DNA from: Trichaptum fuscoviolaceum
Lineage: Eukaryota > Basidiomycota > Agaricomycetes > Hymenochaetales > Trichaptaceae
DNA: 64,000 nucleotides
Assembly: GCA_910574455.1 (NCBI GenBank)
Contig: CAJSYZ010000008.1
Coordinates: 496,001 to 560,000 of the forward strand
Reading direction: 5' to 3'
Made by a program: the position numbers and the translations under genes
Shown: positions 24,275 through 35,715 of the stretch, piece after piece
Numbering within the stretch: position 1 is the stretch's first letter
Layout: every line of letters begins with the position of its first letter
The notes under the pieces: generated by a model
What the model was told of the DNA's origin: nothing
The model's input: only the letters and a program-made list of their open reading frames with translations
The model's database searches: none

Positions 24275-26503
24275 ATGGGTAACGAACAGAATCTCATTCT
24301 CTCAGTCAATGCAGGCTCTTCCTCTCTGAAGATATCTGTCTTCGCTATCCTCCCCAAATCCTCTCATACAGTAGGAGCAACGAGCGAACCCGTCTCCCTC
24401 ATACTCACATCTACCATCGAGAACCTCACCGCACCTCCTGCCGTATTCTCCTTCAAATCCGCCCCTTCTTCCGCTTCGCAGTCTTCTCTGGCTCAGAGTA
24501 TACCGTCGGACGTAGCGAAGAAGGACGAGAAGGTCGGAGAGGACGAGATCAGCGACCATAAATCTGCATTCGCCTACTTCCTCGCATATCTGGAAAAGAA
24601 CACTCAGTTCGAGAAGAAACATGTGAGGCACGTATGCCACCGTGTTGTCCATGGCGGGGACTATCCAACACCCGTCAGGATCACTTCCGAGTCCTTCCAC
24701 CATATCGAAACTCTCTCTGACCTTGCACCACTGTAAGCTGCACGAACTCCTCCACTAACCTCCTCTTCAACGCTACCCTTTCCCCCTTTATCCCATTGGA
24801 TGAGCGATCCTCTTCGTAGCCGGGTGTATGGCGACTTCCATTGTTTGATGATTAACCTTTACCCGTTTACCTTCGTTCATCGCCCCGCTCTTCGCTTCAT
24901 GTGACGTCTTACTTCTCCCCAAGTCTCCGTTTACACTCTAGAACACCCAAACCACCCCCGGCGACCCCGATACCATCCCTCCTCTAAATTTGTCCTTTTT
25001 CCCTCCGATTTCGTACTCACCCCACTTGTACTATTCATTTCCTTCTATGCATTTTAGTCTTTCAAGTTAGCTCCTTTCTTGAAGCCTTCTTGTTCTCCGC
25101 CTGTGAAATTTGTAGGTCGTGAATCTGGACCCTTTCTACTCCCTTCACTTCGCCGTCACTTTGCCGTCATCCTATCCTTCCCGAAGCTTTCATATGTCGT
25201 ACATCACTAAATTCATCCGCGTCCACTTCTGGACTTCATATTGCCTTCGACTTTCCCCGTTTTAACTTCTCATTGACTCCCACTGTGCTTCCGGTTACCC
25301 TCTTGGCATTTCGTTAGGCCACAACACTCTTTTCCGCGACCTCAAATATTCTTCTTTGTTCACGCCCCCCCTTTTTCCCTCGCAGTCTTGCTAAATTACT
25401 TCCTTCCTGCTCTCCTTTCTTGCACTATGCGACTGATCGCCTTGTCTCCAATCAATCTCGCGGCTTTGCTAACCATTCTGGTGTATTTCTCTAGGCACAA
25501 CGGGCGGGCTCTCCAAGTCATCGAAGCCTGCCTGTCCATTCTCCCCGATGCAGACTCCATCGCCTTCTTTGACTCCATGTTCCACTCAACTATGCCCAAG
25601 TACGTCTCCCGTTACGCCATCAACCCCGAGGTAGCCGAGTCCAAAGGGCTCCGCAAGTACGGCTTCCACGGCCTTTCCTGTACGTTTTCCACACTCACTC
25701 CTTACTAAACAATGTAATAAATTCTCCCTCGGGCCCCACTTAGATTCATACATCCTGCGCGCCACTTCCGCCTTCCTCTCGCTCCCCATCCCCAAGACCT
25801 CGCTCATCGTGCTGCACCTCGGCTCCGGGGCGTCCGTCTGCGCTATCCGCAACGGGCAGTCGCTCGACACCTCCATGGGCCTGACGCCCTTGGACGGCCT
25901 GCCAGGGGCGACGCGCTCCGGGTCCGTCGACGCCTCGCTCATCTTCCACTTCACGTCCTCCGCGGGGCGCATCAGCCGGCGCGCGGCCGAGGCCGTCGAG
26001 ATCACGGACGCGGAGGAGATCCTGAACAAGGAGAGCGGCTGGAAGAGCCTCGCGGGTACGACGGACTTTGCCGTCATCGCCGACCGCGCTGGCCAGGAAG
26101 AAAAGTACCCGATGGAGACGTTGGCGTTTAATATACTCGTGGACCGTATACTGACGTACGTCGGCTCGTATTTCTTGAAGCTTGGGGGCCTGAAGAATGT
26201 GAATGCGATCGTGTTCGCGGGCGGGATTGGCGAGAGGAGCGCGAAGCTCAGGAGGGCAGTGATCGAGCGGTGCGAGTGCCTTGGCTTTGCTCTCGATGAT
26301 GCGAAGAACGAAGGTGTCTCGAAAGCCGAGGGGACCGTGTTTGAGATTGGGGAAGGTGAGAATGGAGTGAAGACGCTTGTGTGTCGGACAGATGAGCAGG
26401 TCTGTAGTTTCATCTTTTATAATCTGAATCGATTGCTCAATTCTTTCGACCGCAGCTTGAAATGGCACGCCAGTGCATCCTGAAGGACAATATCGCAATC
26501 TAA
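24275..26503 (+). CDS. ACK: Acetate kinase
   Basis: Four exons close in frame: 24275-24732, 25495-25679, 25744-26399, 26456-26503, giving 448 aa. It catalyses acetyl-phosphate + ADP to acetate + ATP (ASKHA fold), here probably consuming acetyl-phosphate from the divergent phosphoketolase. Visible family motifs are SVNAGSSSLK at the N-terminus, HRVVHGG, FDSMFHSTMP, RKYGFHGLSYSYI, the phosphate loop HLGSGASVCAI, LTPLDGLPGATRSGSVD and the adenosine motif FAGGIGERS. The C-terminal TNEE-like motif reads TDEQ. It is longer than bacterial enzymes (about 400 aa) because of a Ser-rich insert at about residues 40-100. The last exon encodes LEMARQCILKDNIAI. Intron 1 is 762 nt and pyrimidine-rich, while the others are 55-65 nt. 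Acetate kinase is patchy in eukaryotes and is usually explained by transfer from bacteria. Confidence 0.95.
24733..25494 (+). other. 762-nt pyrimidine-rich first intron of acetate kinase
   Basis: GTAAGC at 24733 and ctctag at 25494 border it, and the frame closes (L|HNGRAL). The sense strand is strongly enriched in C and T, with few G residues apart from short stretches. It is more than ten times longer than neighbouring introns. It might contain regulatory sites; no gene is visible inside it. Confidence 0.75.
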
Positions 26504-28003
26504 TTAGGCACTAGCATCCGCAGTTCCCTGTATCCATATATAAGAATAGTCTCCTCCCCACTTCAACCTTATACATGGGTGTCGGATGATAGTGTAAATG
26601 TACTACTATTGTACTTTATATCTTAAGTTGTACTCAATATAAAATGACGCATCATCGCTTGATCATATTCAGTTCAATGTCTTGCCTTGGCCTGAGAGTC
26701 CGAGTCCTTGCCACCTGAGCTGGGCTTGCCACCCGTTTAGCAGTGTCACTGAATTTTTCTTGAAGAACTTTATTGGAATAGAAAGTCGTAGACTGCATCT
26801 CTAATCATCGTTACTCATCGATCACTGGGATCATTCAACTTCACGAAGACTCTCAAGCTTTGTTGATTGACTCTGCCTGCAACAGCATCAGTGAACCCGG
26901 GGTCACCCGCGCGGCGGAGTTTCAACTTGAAGCTCCAGTTGAAAAGTCGCGTTCAGTCGCGTCACGGTTGCCTCTGTTGTCCAGCCTGAGGTTGGTTTGC
27001 GGCCAACCATTCCATCAATCGTCTTTTCCCCTTTTCCGGACTCTTCACCACTAAGATCAGGATGTTCGTTGCGGCCAGAACGCTTATCCATATTAGCTCA
27101 TAATACTGAAAATGAGACAAGGTAGGAAAGACCCGAAGCCATCCAGACACTAGGCCTTCTTCGAAAGCTTCAGATTTTTTGCGAGGAATCCTCGGGCTTC
27201 CTTGGATGATCTGATCGAAAAGTCAGTAGGAGCAGATCGTACGTTCGTAGTAATTGTTAAGCTAATTATCTAAACTCTAACTCACTATGCAAAGAATTTC
27301 TAATAGAGATTTGGCTTATACCGATGGTATGAGGACTCTGGGCTGGGCCTTCCCCAAGCGAGGTCGGAGAATCCGAGCTTTCTCGTAAAAGTCAGTTTCG
27401 CGTCTTCAGATACGGCACAATCAATTGTTCTTCCGGACCATCAGCTACGATCAGCCGAATTCTCCCGTCTCACCGATTGATCATCACCACCGTGACCGGG
27501 ATAAACAGATGGGTCCCCTAACCACTTGCAAAATACTTCAGATATTCAAGTAAGATCTCATATGGGCTGTAAAATCTCATGTGAGATCTCACCTGCTTAG
27601 TGCACCGTCCAGATGCGCTTCATCTCGCACACGGTCGCTATAGCTGCAATGATTCTGATCGTTTCCGCATTGATTTCGCAACCCACACATGTATCGACGC
27701 TACTTGTTGGGGATATATAATTCCCGACGTGGATGAAAAGAGATCTTCCAGCAAAATCAACACGTATCAGAAGCATCGATTGACGAGTAGTATCGTCTCT
27801 CTTATTTCTGTACGCTTGATCACGCTCAAACGTTTCCTGAACGGCCTTTACGACACGATAAAGGTATAATTAGAAGATATAACCACCCAACCTAGTGCGA
27901 CCTTCTGACGAGAATCAATCTATATTATATGTCGCATGGACTGAACTCATATAAGGATTAGGCCCTAAATTCCTGCCAGGCTTTGCTATACCGATCGCAG
28001 GAC
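26504..28003. other. 1.5 kb intergenic region
   Basis: 3' flank of acetate kinase and upstream flank of the DUF6533 gene. Only short frames (under 90 codons) without motifs are present. A few imperfect palindromes (for example around 27550-27595, atctcatgtgagatct) are seen. No RNA gene recognised. Confidence 0.4.
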
Positions 28004-29270
28004 ATGCCACGAAATAGTCTTTTCTCTGACTTGGAAACTGCGGAGCAACAGTGAGGCCTTATTCACTATCTGACTGTCCTCTTATAATCTGATGTTTACC
28101 ACCTAGGATCGTGTTCCGATACTACGTTGTTGCCTCACTAAGTTCGTGCATCCTCTCTATTGCATTGTTTTTTAGGCACCTATCTTACATAGCCTCCCAG
28201 CAATTCTCTATTTCGACCATCTCATCACAATCCCCACAGAATTATCTCGTATATGGAAGCGACGATTGACTCTAAGCAACATACTCTTTGTTATCAATCG
28301 ATATAGCGCGTTCTTCGGTTATATTCCCGTCCTCATATTCACATTCTGGCCGCCGGAAAGCCAAGAAGTGAGTAAAGCAAAGGCCTATCATATTATCTCG
28401 CAAATAACCAATCATTCTTACAACTTCTCGATTACAACAGAAGTTTGTACCCGTAATACGATCCCATGCCCATGTCTATCTAACATATTTGTGAAGGTGT
28501 CAAGGCTATATCCGATTTCCCGGTTATCTGAACTCATTCTCCCAGTTGATTATTGGAAGTACGTCTCGCTGCATGGACTCAGACTGCCCTTCAGCATAAC
28601 TGACAGCTTTACAGTAACACTATCTTTGCGTACCTACGCTCTGTGTGGGAAGAGTAAACTAGTGTTGCTCTCCACGCTGTCTCTTTCTCTTAATGGCGTT
28701 GCGTGGTCTCTAGTGGGTTTTATCGCATAAGCAAAGTGAACACAGCTCACCACACTCCATCCAGTGGTCTATGCATGCGCTTGACGGAAATCTTCTATCC
28801 GAAGGTCCGAAATTAAGAATATGCATCCCAGCAGATCTCCAGACGCACGTACACTCATGAGCTCTCTTTCTTGCACAGAAACTAATGAATATTCATGATC
28901 TAGTGCTACTCGTGGGTCTCATCTACTACCAGCTTTCTGTAAATATGGCTGAGACCAGTCGTAGCTTTCCTTGTTACAAACAGCGTGTTTCTCTCCTTTG
29001 ATCTTCTAGTCTTCCTCCTTACACTGATAAAGTCCCTTCGGATGATACAAGGAAGTGGTTTAACTGGCTCAGACCTTCCTAAGCTCTTATTACACGATGG
29101 TGAGGAGTTTATCTGAGTTGAAAATTCGTTTTCCAACTGAATAATGGTCATAAAGGTATCTTGTACTTTGGGTGGGTGGAAGTTCGCCGCAAGTCCTTCT
29201 TAATTTTACTGCTGACAACTTTGTTCAGGACGATAGTTTTAGCAAGAGTTATCAACATCGTCCTTTTTCT
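28004..29270 (+). CDS. DUF6533-type seven-helix membrane protein, 3' half not resolved (possible pseudogene)
   Basis: The 5' exons close in frame: 28004-28050, 28107-28141, 28201-28452, 28505-28558, 28615-. The peptide starts MPRNSLFSDLETAEQQIVFR and continues with YYVVASLTILYFDHLITI, RIWKRRLTLSNILFVINRY, QLIIGITLSLRTYALCGKSK, the order of helices seen in the agaric D-U-F 6533 family. These proteins have seven predicted helices and no known function. Later exons are recognisable (for example SFDLLVFLLTLIKSLRMIQG at about 28985-29050 and TIVLARVINIVLFL at about 29228-29270) but I could not join them in one frame: exon 5 runs into a stop at 28728-28730 and the following junction is off by one. 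It is either a diverged gene with unusual splicing or a decaying copy. Confidence 0.55.
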
Positions 29271-30173
29271 AGTGCGTACCTCTTCAAAGAATTCTTTTTT
29301 CTGACGTGCAGAGTCTAACTGTCATTACAGAAAATAAAGATCAGTTACGTTACACAGAGTTCTGGAAATGATTCAATTCTCTCTCATATGTCAGATTTCT
29401 CTCCTCGTGGCGAAAAGAGAAACATGCTCACTTATGCCTTCATCCTAGAATTTCTGTGACAATCATTTCACGGCTTATACTAAACTTAAACACCTATGGG
29501 GATTGTAGTGGTCGCAGGAGGCCAGAGATATCAGGTTCTCGGTATCTGAGTTGGGTCGTAAGAGCTGGGGATGACTCGGATTTCGCAACTTAGATGTCTA
29601 CGTAAACCAGACTCCTACGCTAACGACTTGAAGAGTATCACTGAGTTTATCAACATAGTTATCTATACTGTCTTATCCCACTCGCGAGCACATTGAAAGT
29701 CCTTCCTGACACGTCTTTGTCCTGGCAAGCAGGTACGGACAGTAGTACGGGTTCTCAAAAAGATCAAATTTGAACAAGGCCGGAGCTGGTTGTCAGACCC
29801 TCCCTGACGCCGCGGTTTGCGAAATTGTATGCGGACCTCGATTCACCCGTTATGAAAGGCCGTGATGTTTGGCTCAGACCTTGTCTGGAATGCTTGTTTT
29901 TGGTGTCTGAATCCCGTGCTGTCATCGGTCGTATTCCGGTTAAAAGCTGCAGTCTGGTCATGGGCGTGACTTCTGAAAGAACAAATTCCGTGGTGAGAGT
30001 CCTAAAGTACATGTTGCTATTTACTGAATGTATCAACATACGTATCTGCCAAACTACAGTGCTATCCTACCCGTGAGCCTACTGAGAGTCTTATTGACCC
30101 GTCTTGACCCGTCTTTGTTGTGACACGGAAACAAATGTAGTTATACGTCAGGACGGGCATGGACATTCCTTGT
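29271..30173. other. Intergenic region with a diverged direct repeat
   Basis: No gene. The stretch around 29650-29740 (tatcaacatagttatct... ctgacacgtctttgt) resembles 30030-30120 (tatcaacatacgtatct... ttgacccgtctttgt), in the same orientation about 380 nt apart. This looks like an old local duplication. Confidence 0.4.
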
Positions 30174-32139
30174 TCAATAGTGCATGTCACACTGATGCAT
30201 CTGACCTTCTGTCAAGAAAGTGGACCCAGGTTTCCTTCGCAAGAAAGAGCGACCAAACGGATTTAAATCTCCTCGAAAAATGGGCTCAAGGCGGAACGAG
30301 GAGGTCTGTTCTTTCTCCTCCAGTTGCTTTCGCAGCTCCTGGATTTGCCCCTTCAAGACATGCTCGAACGTCAATTTATTTTCGTCGTCCGTCAACAAGA
30401 CCAGGGTCGAAACGCTGTAATACGAGAGGATATCCTATCAATCACTTTGGTTGAAGAGAGCATATGGGAGGATACTGACAAACACTCCTTGAGGAACGCA
30501 AAGCTGAAATCGTACGTAAGATCTGCGACCTCCTCGGCAAGAGAGTCCGGGAAATCGATGTCCTTGTTGTCCGCAAGCTTCGCCTGCCAGTACTTTGCGT
30601 ACATCAGACGTTCTCCCTTTGACGGGTCCAAGAATTCACTTCCGAATCATTCCTGTTTCAGTATCTTCTTAACCAGATAAAATCAAGAGAAGGTGCTTAC
30701 AATTTCCTGTCAAACCGACTAGGTCGCTTGGAGAGTGCCGGATCCAGTTTCTCCAAGAAATTTGTCGTAGCAATTACAAGTACACCATTATTAGGGGTGA
30801 TACCATCAATTTGATTAAGGAAGAAGGAGCGATTGGAAGGGTTTATCATATTATCGAGATCTTCGAGAATGAGGACGCAGGGCGCGAGGAGCCGCGCCTG
30901 CGAAAAGACTCGTTGCATGGCGTATTCGTCTCCGAAAAAGTCTGCGATGTGTCTAGTAAGTTCGGACTACGCATTCAAGAAGCCTCAAGTAGTAGGGCTC
31001 ACTTTTGAACGTTCTCACATAAAGCGGATAGTGACCTTGGTCTTGGGCTGTCTTCATGATAGCTTTCAAGCTGATGGTCTTTCCGTTTCCTAGTTTCGTC
31101 TTGAGAAAGTTTGGTGGATGATAGAAATTTAAGCCAACCTGGAGGTCCATACAAGATGATACCACGTTTCCAAGGGATCGCCAAGCGTTTGTACGTTTCC
31201 TCGGAGTTGAAGAATCCGGCGACATCCTTCCGGAGTCTCGTTTTAAACTCCTCGTCGAGGATGACGTCGTCCCACTTTGCTGTCTGAACCTCCAACCAGA
31301 GATCGTGATCCTTGGTCCAATACCCGTCCGAGAAGACGAAGATTTCTTGCGTCAGTTCCAAAGACCAGGAGCCAGCAGCCTTCAGGAGCTCATTAGCAGA
31401 TGCTTTCCCGTCTTCACCGTCGCATATCAGAAATTGCTGGTAAGCGCGACATAGCCCTTCATGATACTTTGATATTCCTCAGCGTACAGTCCTTCCTCGT
31501 GTATTCATACCATTACTCACCGTGATTTGGTACAACAAGAATTTGCGGTTCTATTGATAAGTAGTTGAGCAAGAATCATTTTGGTGAGTTTCAGTCTACA
31601 GACTTACGTCCCATTCAACCTTGAAGCAACCGTACTCCACTTCTGCGGAGAGCTCTCCAGGAATAGATCCATTCTTACGGGCCTGTGATGGTACGAATCT
31701 CAGGTTACGAAATAATTCATCCTCCTTTCCCGGAGTACACGCCGCCTTGGGGAAGCTCAGAATATCAATGTTTTCAAACATGACGAGTTTACGATCTGGA
31801 TAGAGTCTGCGCAATAGGGCGGCGCTACCGTATGAATTAGTTCAAGAGCATAGTTATTAAAGAGTCTGTAGATTACCCTGTCGTCCTTGGATTGGAGTGA
31901 GGCGAAGTAGCTACAAATGTAAAGCGAAAGTAGGTTAAGCCCTCTACTGGTCTGTATCGCATTAGATATGATCATTACACGCCTTTCTCAATCCATCCCA
32001 CATAGGCATCGCTCTCCCCCGTCTTCCCAGCATAAAGGGTACTGTATATGTGCATGTCTTCAAGGCTCACGGTGTCTATCCAATGGTAGTCGTATCCTAG
32101 ATTTTCTGAAGGTGAAGTCGTATGTTCGCTAGGCACCAT
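30174..32139 (-). CDS. AAA-family ATPase, basidiomycete type; 5' exons do not join cleanly
   Basis: Seven exons from 31824 to the stop close in frame: 31824-31608, 31550-31521, 31436-31139, 31089-31003, 30941-30701, 30638-30480, 30414-30174. They encode [31 protein letters not shown], then the ATPase core: Walker A GPPGNGKT built across an intron, Walker [11 protein letters not shown], sensor ATTN, and the arginine-finger region [10 protein letters not shown]-terminal coiled segment ([14 protein letters not shown]) follows. Upstream, exon 31910-31877 and a first exon from the ATG at 32139 ([20 protein letters not shown]) are recognisable, but both junctions are out of phase with GT-AG borders. 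Proteins of this family are predicted P-loop NTPases of unknown substrate. The gene may be slightly damaged or the 5' model may be wrong. Confidence 0.72.
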
Positions 32140-33163
32140 GGTGGGGGGCTGAAGATATAGAATATGCTCGGGCTGCCATTGATATACTTAAGAGTGAAAT
32201 GCAATGCGCAGATGAAGAACCATTTTGTCACTGACTGCTATCACGCCCGCAGTTCGCGCTCGTAAGAGACCTCATGGGCCTGTTGTTTGCCGCCCATAGG
32301 ACATCAGACAGTTCGTCGAAGCGCTGAAATTCCGGAGGCAACTATAGAAATTGGTCAACTATTCCTGACGACTCTACCCAGTGAGGAATATGTGTCTCTC
32401 TAGCAGGAAGCCAACCTCACACGACAAGCATGAAACTGGCGAATTTGCGTCTGAAGACCCAAGTAAGTTGTATAGTAGAGTTGAAAAACGCCGTGTCACG
32501 GTCGTGGTATTAGTGAAAACGACTGACTCAAGGGCCGGGCTAACCTGAGGCACTGGCTGGTACCGACAGTACTGACCTAAGCAGAATGCAAGAATCGACG
32601 AACGCGCGCGGCCAAAATGCTGCGCATCGCCCCAGCGATAAATTTGTCTTCAAAGTTCAGACCAAGCTCTTTCATCCGTCATCATATTTCACTACTATAT
32701 TACATCGACAAAAAGCAAGAAGTGTGGGGACCAGACTGACCAGAGCTCTAAAAAAGGTCGACGAAGCATGTAGGACAGCCCCCTGGACGGACGTACAATG
32801 TGAAGACAGCTGAAAGGCTAGCTGGTGCAAATTGCAGGTGAAAATACCCATAAGCATAGGCATAAATAGGCCAAGCGATAAGATGGCTTAAAAGCCTGAC
32901 GTGAAGGTGAAAGCGGTAGAGAATATTAAATCAATAGGGACACTGGAGGAAAACAAGAATGGGGGGATAAAGGGGAATAGTCGACGGCAAAGGATAACTT
33001 AGAGCGTCAATTGGGAATCTATTATTAACATAGAAAAGTTGCGAGATGAAAGGAGCGACATTTGACCAAGCAGATCGACAGCAGGCTGAGCGAGTGGGTA
33101 GAGGTGCATCAGCAATAAAGTGAGATGAGGTTACAAGGTGGAGGACACCAGACGCGAAACGCA
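32140..33163. other. Intergenic region, no gene seen
   Basis: About 1 kb between the AAA gene's start and the 3' end of the next minus-strand gene. It contains only short frames without motifs and should include the AAA gene promoter. Confidence 0.4.
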
Positions 33164-34570
33164 TCATAAGTTCTTGTGGTGTTCTATGTCAGTTGGCGGT
33201 AGAGGGAAACGTTCCGAGTGCAGGCTTGCGCTATCTGCATCGGTATACACGCTCGAGCGCATGCTTTGGCGAGGGGTCACCTGCTGTGCAGCGCTTAGGC
33301 GTTCGTGTGCCTCGTCGGGAGAGATATTTAATGCTGCTATTAGAGATTGCATAGCGTGGTTCTCGCGCTGAGCCGTCTTCGGCTGAAGTAGATGCTCCTG
33401 CTGTTCTGCGAACGTGCCTCGAGTAGTGAGCGCACTGGACTGCGAGTAGGCTGACGGTGCCGACGTGGCAGAACCGCTAGTGGCAGGAGGCGGTTGAGAT
33501 GCTGATCCGAAGAAATCATCGAAGGGGTTGGAGTCGAGGAAGGGGTTCTTTGATTTGCGTATCGTTTCTTGGGATTTGCGGGATGGGGAGGAGGACGTGG
33601 AAGAGGCGGCGGCGAAAGGATGTCGATGGTGCTCATCAAATCCTCCGTATGCACCGTCTGGGCTGATGACTTCTGCTTCATGCCAAGCATGTACTGTTGA
33701 GGTCGCAGGTGGCGTTTGGTGACTGACGACCATGCTCGGGCTCATTGCTCCGACCGATCGAATCACGTCGTTATCAATCTGGCTTCGACGCTTCAAGCTG
33801 AGGAAGGAGCCGCCCGCAATCGTCTCGCCGTCCCAGGACATCACAGACTCGTGTTCGTTTCTCGCAAACGGCGGAAGTGCGCGCTCCATCCCCATTTCGG
33901 AGTCGGTGAACTCAAGCCGTGGCGGGATCTCAGGCGTCTTGAAAGTATCGGCTAGACCCAACCCGGCACCATAGCTCTTGAACGTTTTAGTGCTCTTCGC
34001 ACTCTTCACGGTCACCGAGCGTTCGACCGTCGCTGTCGCACCAACACCTGAAGGGGACGTCGACGTACGTTTCATTGCATATTTCTCATATCCATCGTCA
34101 TCCTTATCCTCCATCTTAACCCATACCTCCCGGCCGCTTTTCCTCCTTTCCTCATTTTGCCGATCATTGCGACTATCGGACACAGGTGAACGTGCCTTTG
34201 CGTAGGTCCGCTTGAGCCTCTGTCGCTGGCGCTGGCTCATCCACAACACCAACAGTAAGACAACGCTGAGCACCACGAACACACCAACGCATATACCAAT
34301 AACGGTCCCCATGGGTATGGAAGACCCTTTCTTCGATGCAGAGGAAGAAGCGTCTGCTACTCCGCTTGCCGAGGCAGTTGCCGTGGCGGTCGATGATGGT
34401 GTAGTAGACGATGTGATGACGAGCGTCGCTGAGTGTTGACCAGAAAGCGTCGCTGCAGTATTTAGGATCAGCGAGTCGCTATTCGCAAGATCTGTCGCCA
34501 CGGATGATATGCCAGTGATTCCAGAGATGCTCGATATGTCGGGCGGCGCAGTGCCAGTCGCCACAGCCAT
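33164..34570 (-). CDS. Single-pass membrane protein with Ser/Thr-rich ectodomain, unknown function
   Basis: One uninterrupted frame of 468 aa from the ATG at 34570. Residues 1-87 are rich in Ser, Thr and Ala, as in an O-glycosylated outer segment. A hydrophobic stretch at about 88-110 (GTVIGICVGVFVVLSVVLLL core) is the only transmembrane helix. It is followed by the basic stop-transfer sequence RQRQRLKRTYAKAR and a long polar cytoplasmic tail with Ser-, Pro- and acidic-rich regions. No signal peptide is obvious, so the first helix may act as signal anchor. The layout recalls fungal wall-sensor or adhesion-type proteins such as Mid2/Wsc, but there is no WSC domain and I do not claim that role. 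It is one of the few intronless genes here. Confidence 0.78.
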   Translation of the reverse strand: MAVATGTAPPDISSISGITGISSVATDLANSDSLILNTAATLSGQHSATLVITSSTTPSSTATATASASGVADASSSASKKGSSIPMGTVIGICVGVFVVLSVVLLLVLWMSQRQRQRLKRTYAKARSPVSDSRNDRQNEERRKSGREVWVKMEDKDDDGYEKYAMKRTSTSPSGVGATATVERSVTVKSAKSTKTFKSYGAGLGLADTFKTPEIPPRLEFTDSEMGMERALPPFARNEHESVMSWDGETIAGGSFLSLKRRSQIDNDVIRSVGAMSPSMVVSHQTPPATSTVHAWHEAEVISPDGAYGGFDEHHRHPFAAASSTSSSPSRKSQETIRKSKNPFLDSNPFDDFFGSASQPPPATSGSATSAPSAYSQSSALTTRGTFAEQQEHLLQPKTAQRENHAMQSLIAALNISPDEAHERLSAAQQVTPRQSMRSSVYTDADSASLHSERFPLPPTDIEHHKNL

Positions 34571-35715
34571 GCTTATACTGTTACAATGGATATGGTCGAA
34601 GATTCCTCAGTTTCTCTTGACGGTCCAGAAAGAAGAAGATAGATAAATAGAAAGCGTAGGCGACAGCTGTAAAGAGTGGCGAGTGTCGGAAGGAACGAAA
34701 GGGACTGCTGATGCCAGACTAAGTAGAAAAGTCCTGCATCAGCGAATGATGGAGCATGTGTGAGCGATGTGTTGACCGAGTGATTGCCTTGTATTACCCA
34801 CCTTCAATCAGAGCATCCGTACAGAAAAGAGAAGATAGGAGCAGCGGGTACGCGCTAAGCGTGATCGTCGTGCTGAACAGCGACGAGGAGGGAGGAGGGG
34901 GAGAAATGACAGTGGTAGTCGTCGAAGGCACACAAATGAAGCAACGGCAACGGCGGGGAAGACAAACGAAGGTATAACTTAACTCCTTTACGTGGTAACT
35001 TCGGGTTACTTGATGATTGCCGTTGCCTTTTATAGACATACAGCTTTGTTCCCATCAATTCGCTTCCCAGTCAACATCAGACACTCCTCGAGCTTTAGCA
35101 TTTGCAATTCTGTCTCTCTTTCAAGAAACCAATTCGCAACGGAGACACGCATATGCAAACTTCACCATCAAGAGGGCAAACCCACATCGCAAAATTAGTT
35201 CCAAGGTGGCAGCATCACGTCCCTGGTGTTCAACCTGTTCAGATCACACAGCCGTGCGTGGTCAAGATAATAAAAGAACGGCACGCAAGCCGAGGCTCTG
35301 CACTATCATCTAGGAGATATAAGCGTGTACGATATGCATGGAAGTATATAAAATACAAATTTTACTGCCAAACTGAGGATCCTAGTGAGAGAACTGGAGA
35401 ATCAGTCAGACGCGTCCCGAATCTCGAATGTAAGCGGAATGAGGAAAATTCAGAAGCTGGTCGCCGTTGAATGTAGGCGACCTCAAGCCGGACGTTGATC
35501 GTTTGCCCCTCGGGAGAACAGGCACGAATGCCGTTACAGTTCCAGGGGCGTCATATGGCCCCGGCAGAATTCATCAGAAGATGCCGAACACGCATCAAAA
35601 GGGAAGGAAGGAAACTTGAACTCACTGATTATACCTGTCGCACCTGCGAGGGCGAAGGGTCGACTTCATGAGACAACAGAACTATGCAAGAGTGTGAAAG
35701 AGCACGGGTATAATG
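34571..35715. other. Intergenic region, no gene seen
   Basis: Upstream flank of the membrane protein gene and 3' flank of the palmitoyltransferase gene. Overlapping short frames (up to 122 codons) on the + strand near 35000-35470 have no motif and no splice chain. Confidence 0.4.

Noticed and set aside
23642..24357. Frames of 115-159 codons upstream of acetate kinase, on both strands
   Set aside because: They lie in the divergent promoter, have no homology-like motifs, and overlap each other on opposite strands.
25586..26498. Long minus-strand frames (275 and 250 codons) opposite acetate kinase
   Set aside because: They lie exactly antisense to the conserved third exon of acetate kinase and have shadow-frame composition with no motif.
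34212..34439. + strand frame opposite the 33-kb membrane protein
   Set aside because: Antisense to the membrane helix region of an intact 468-residue frame.
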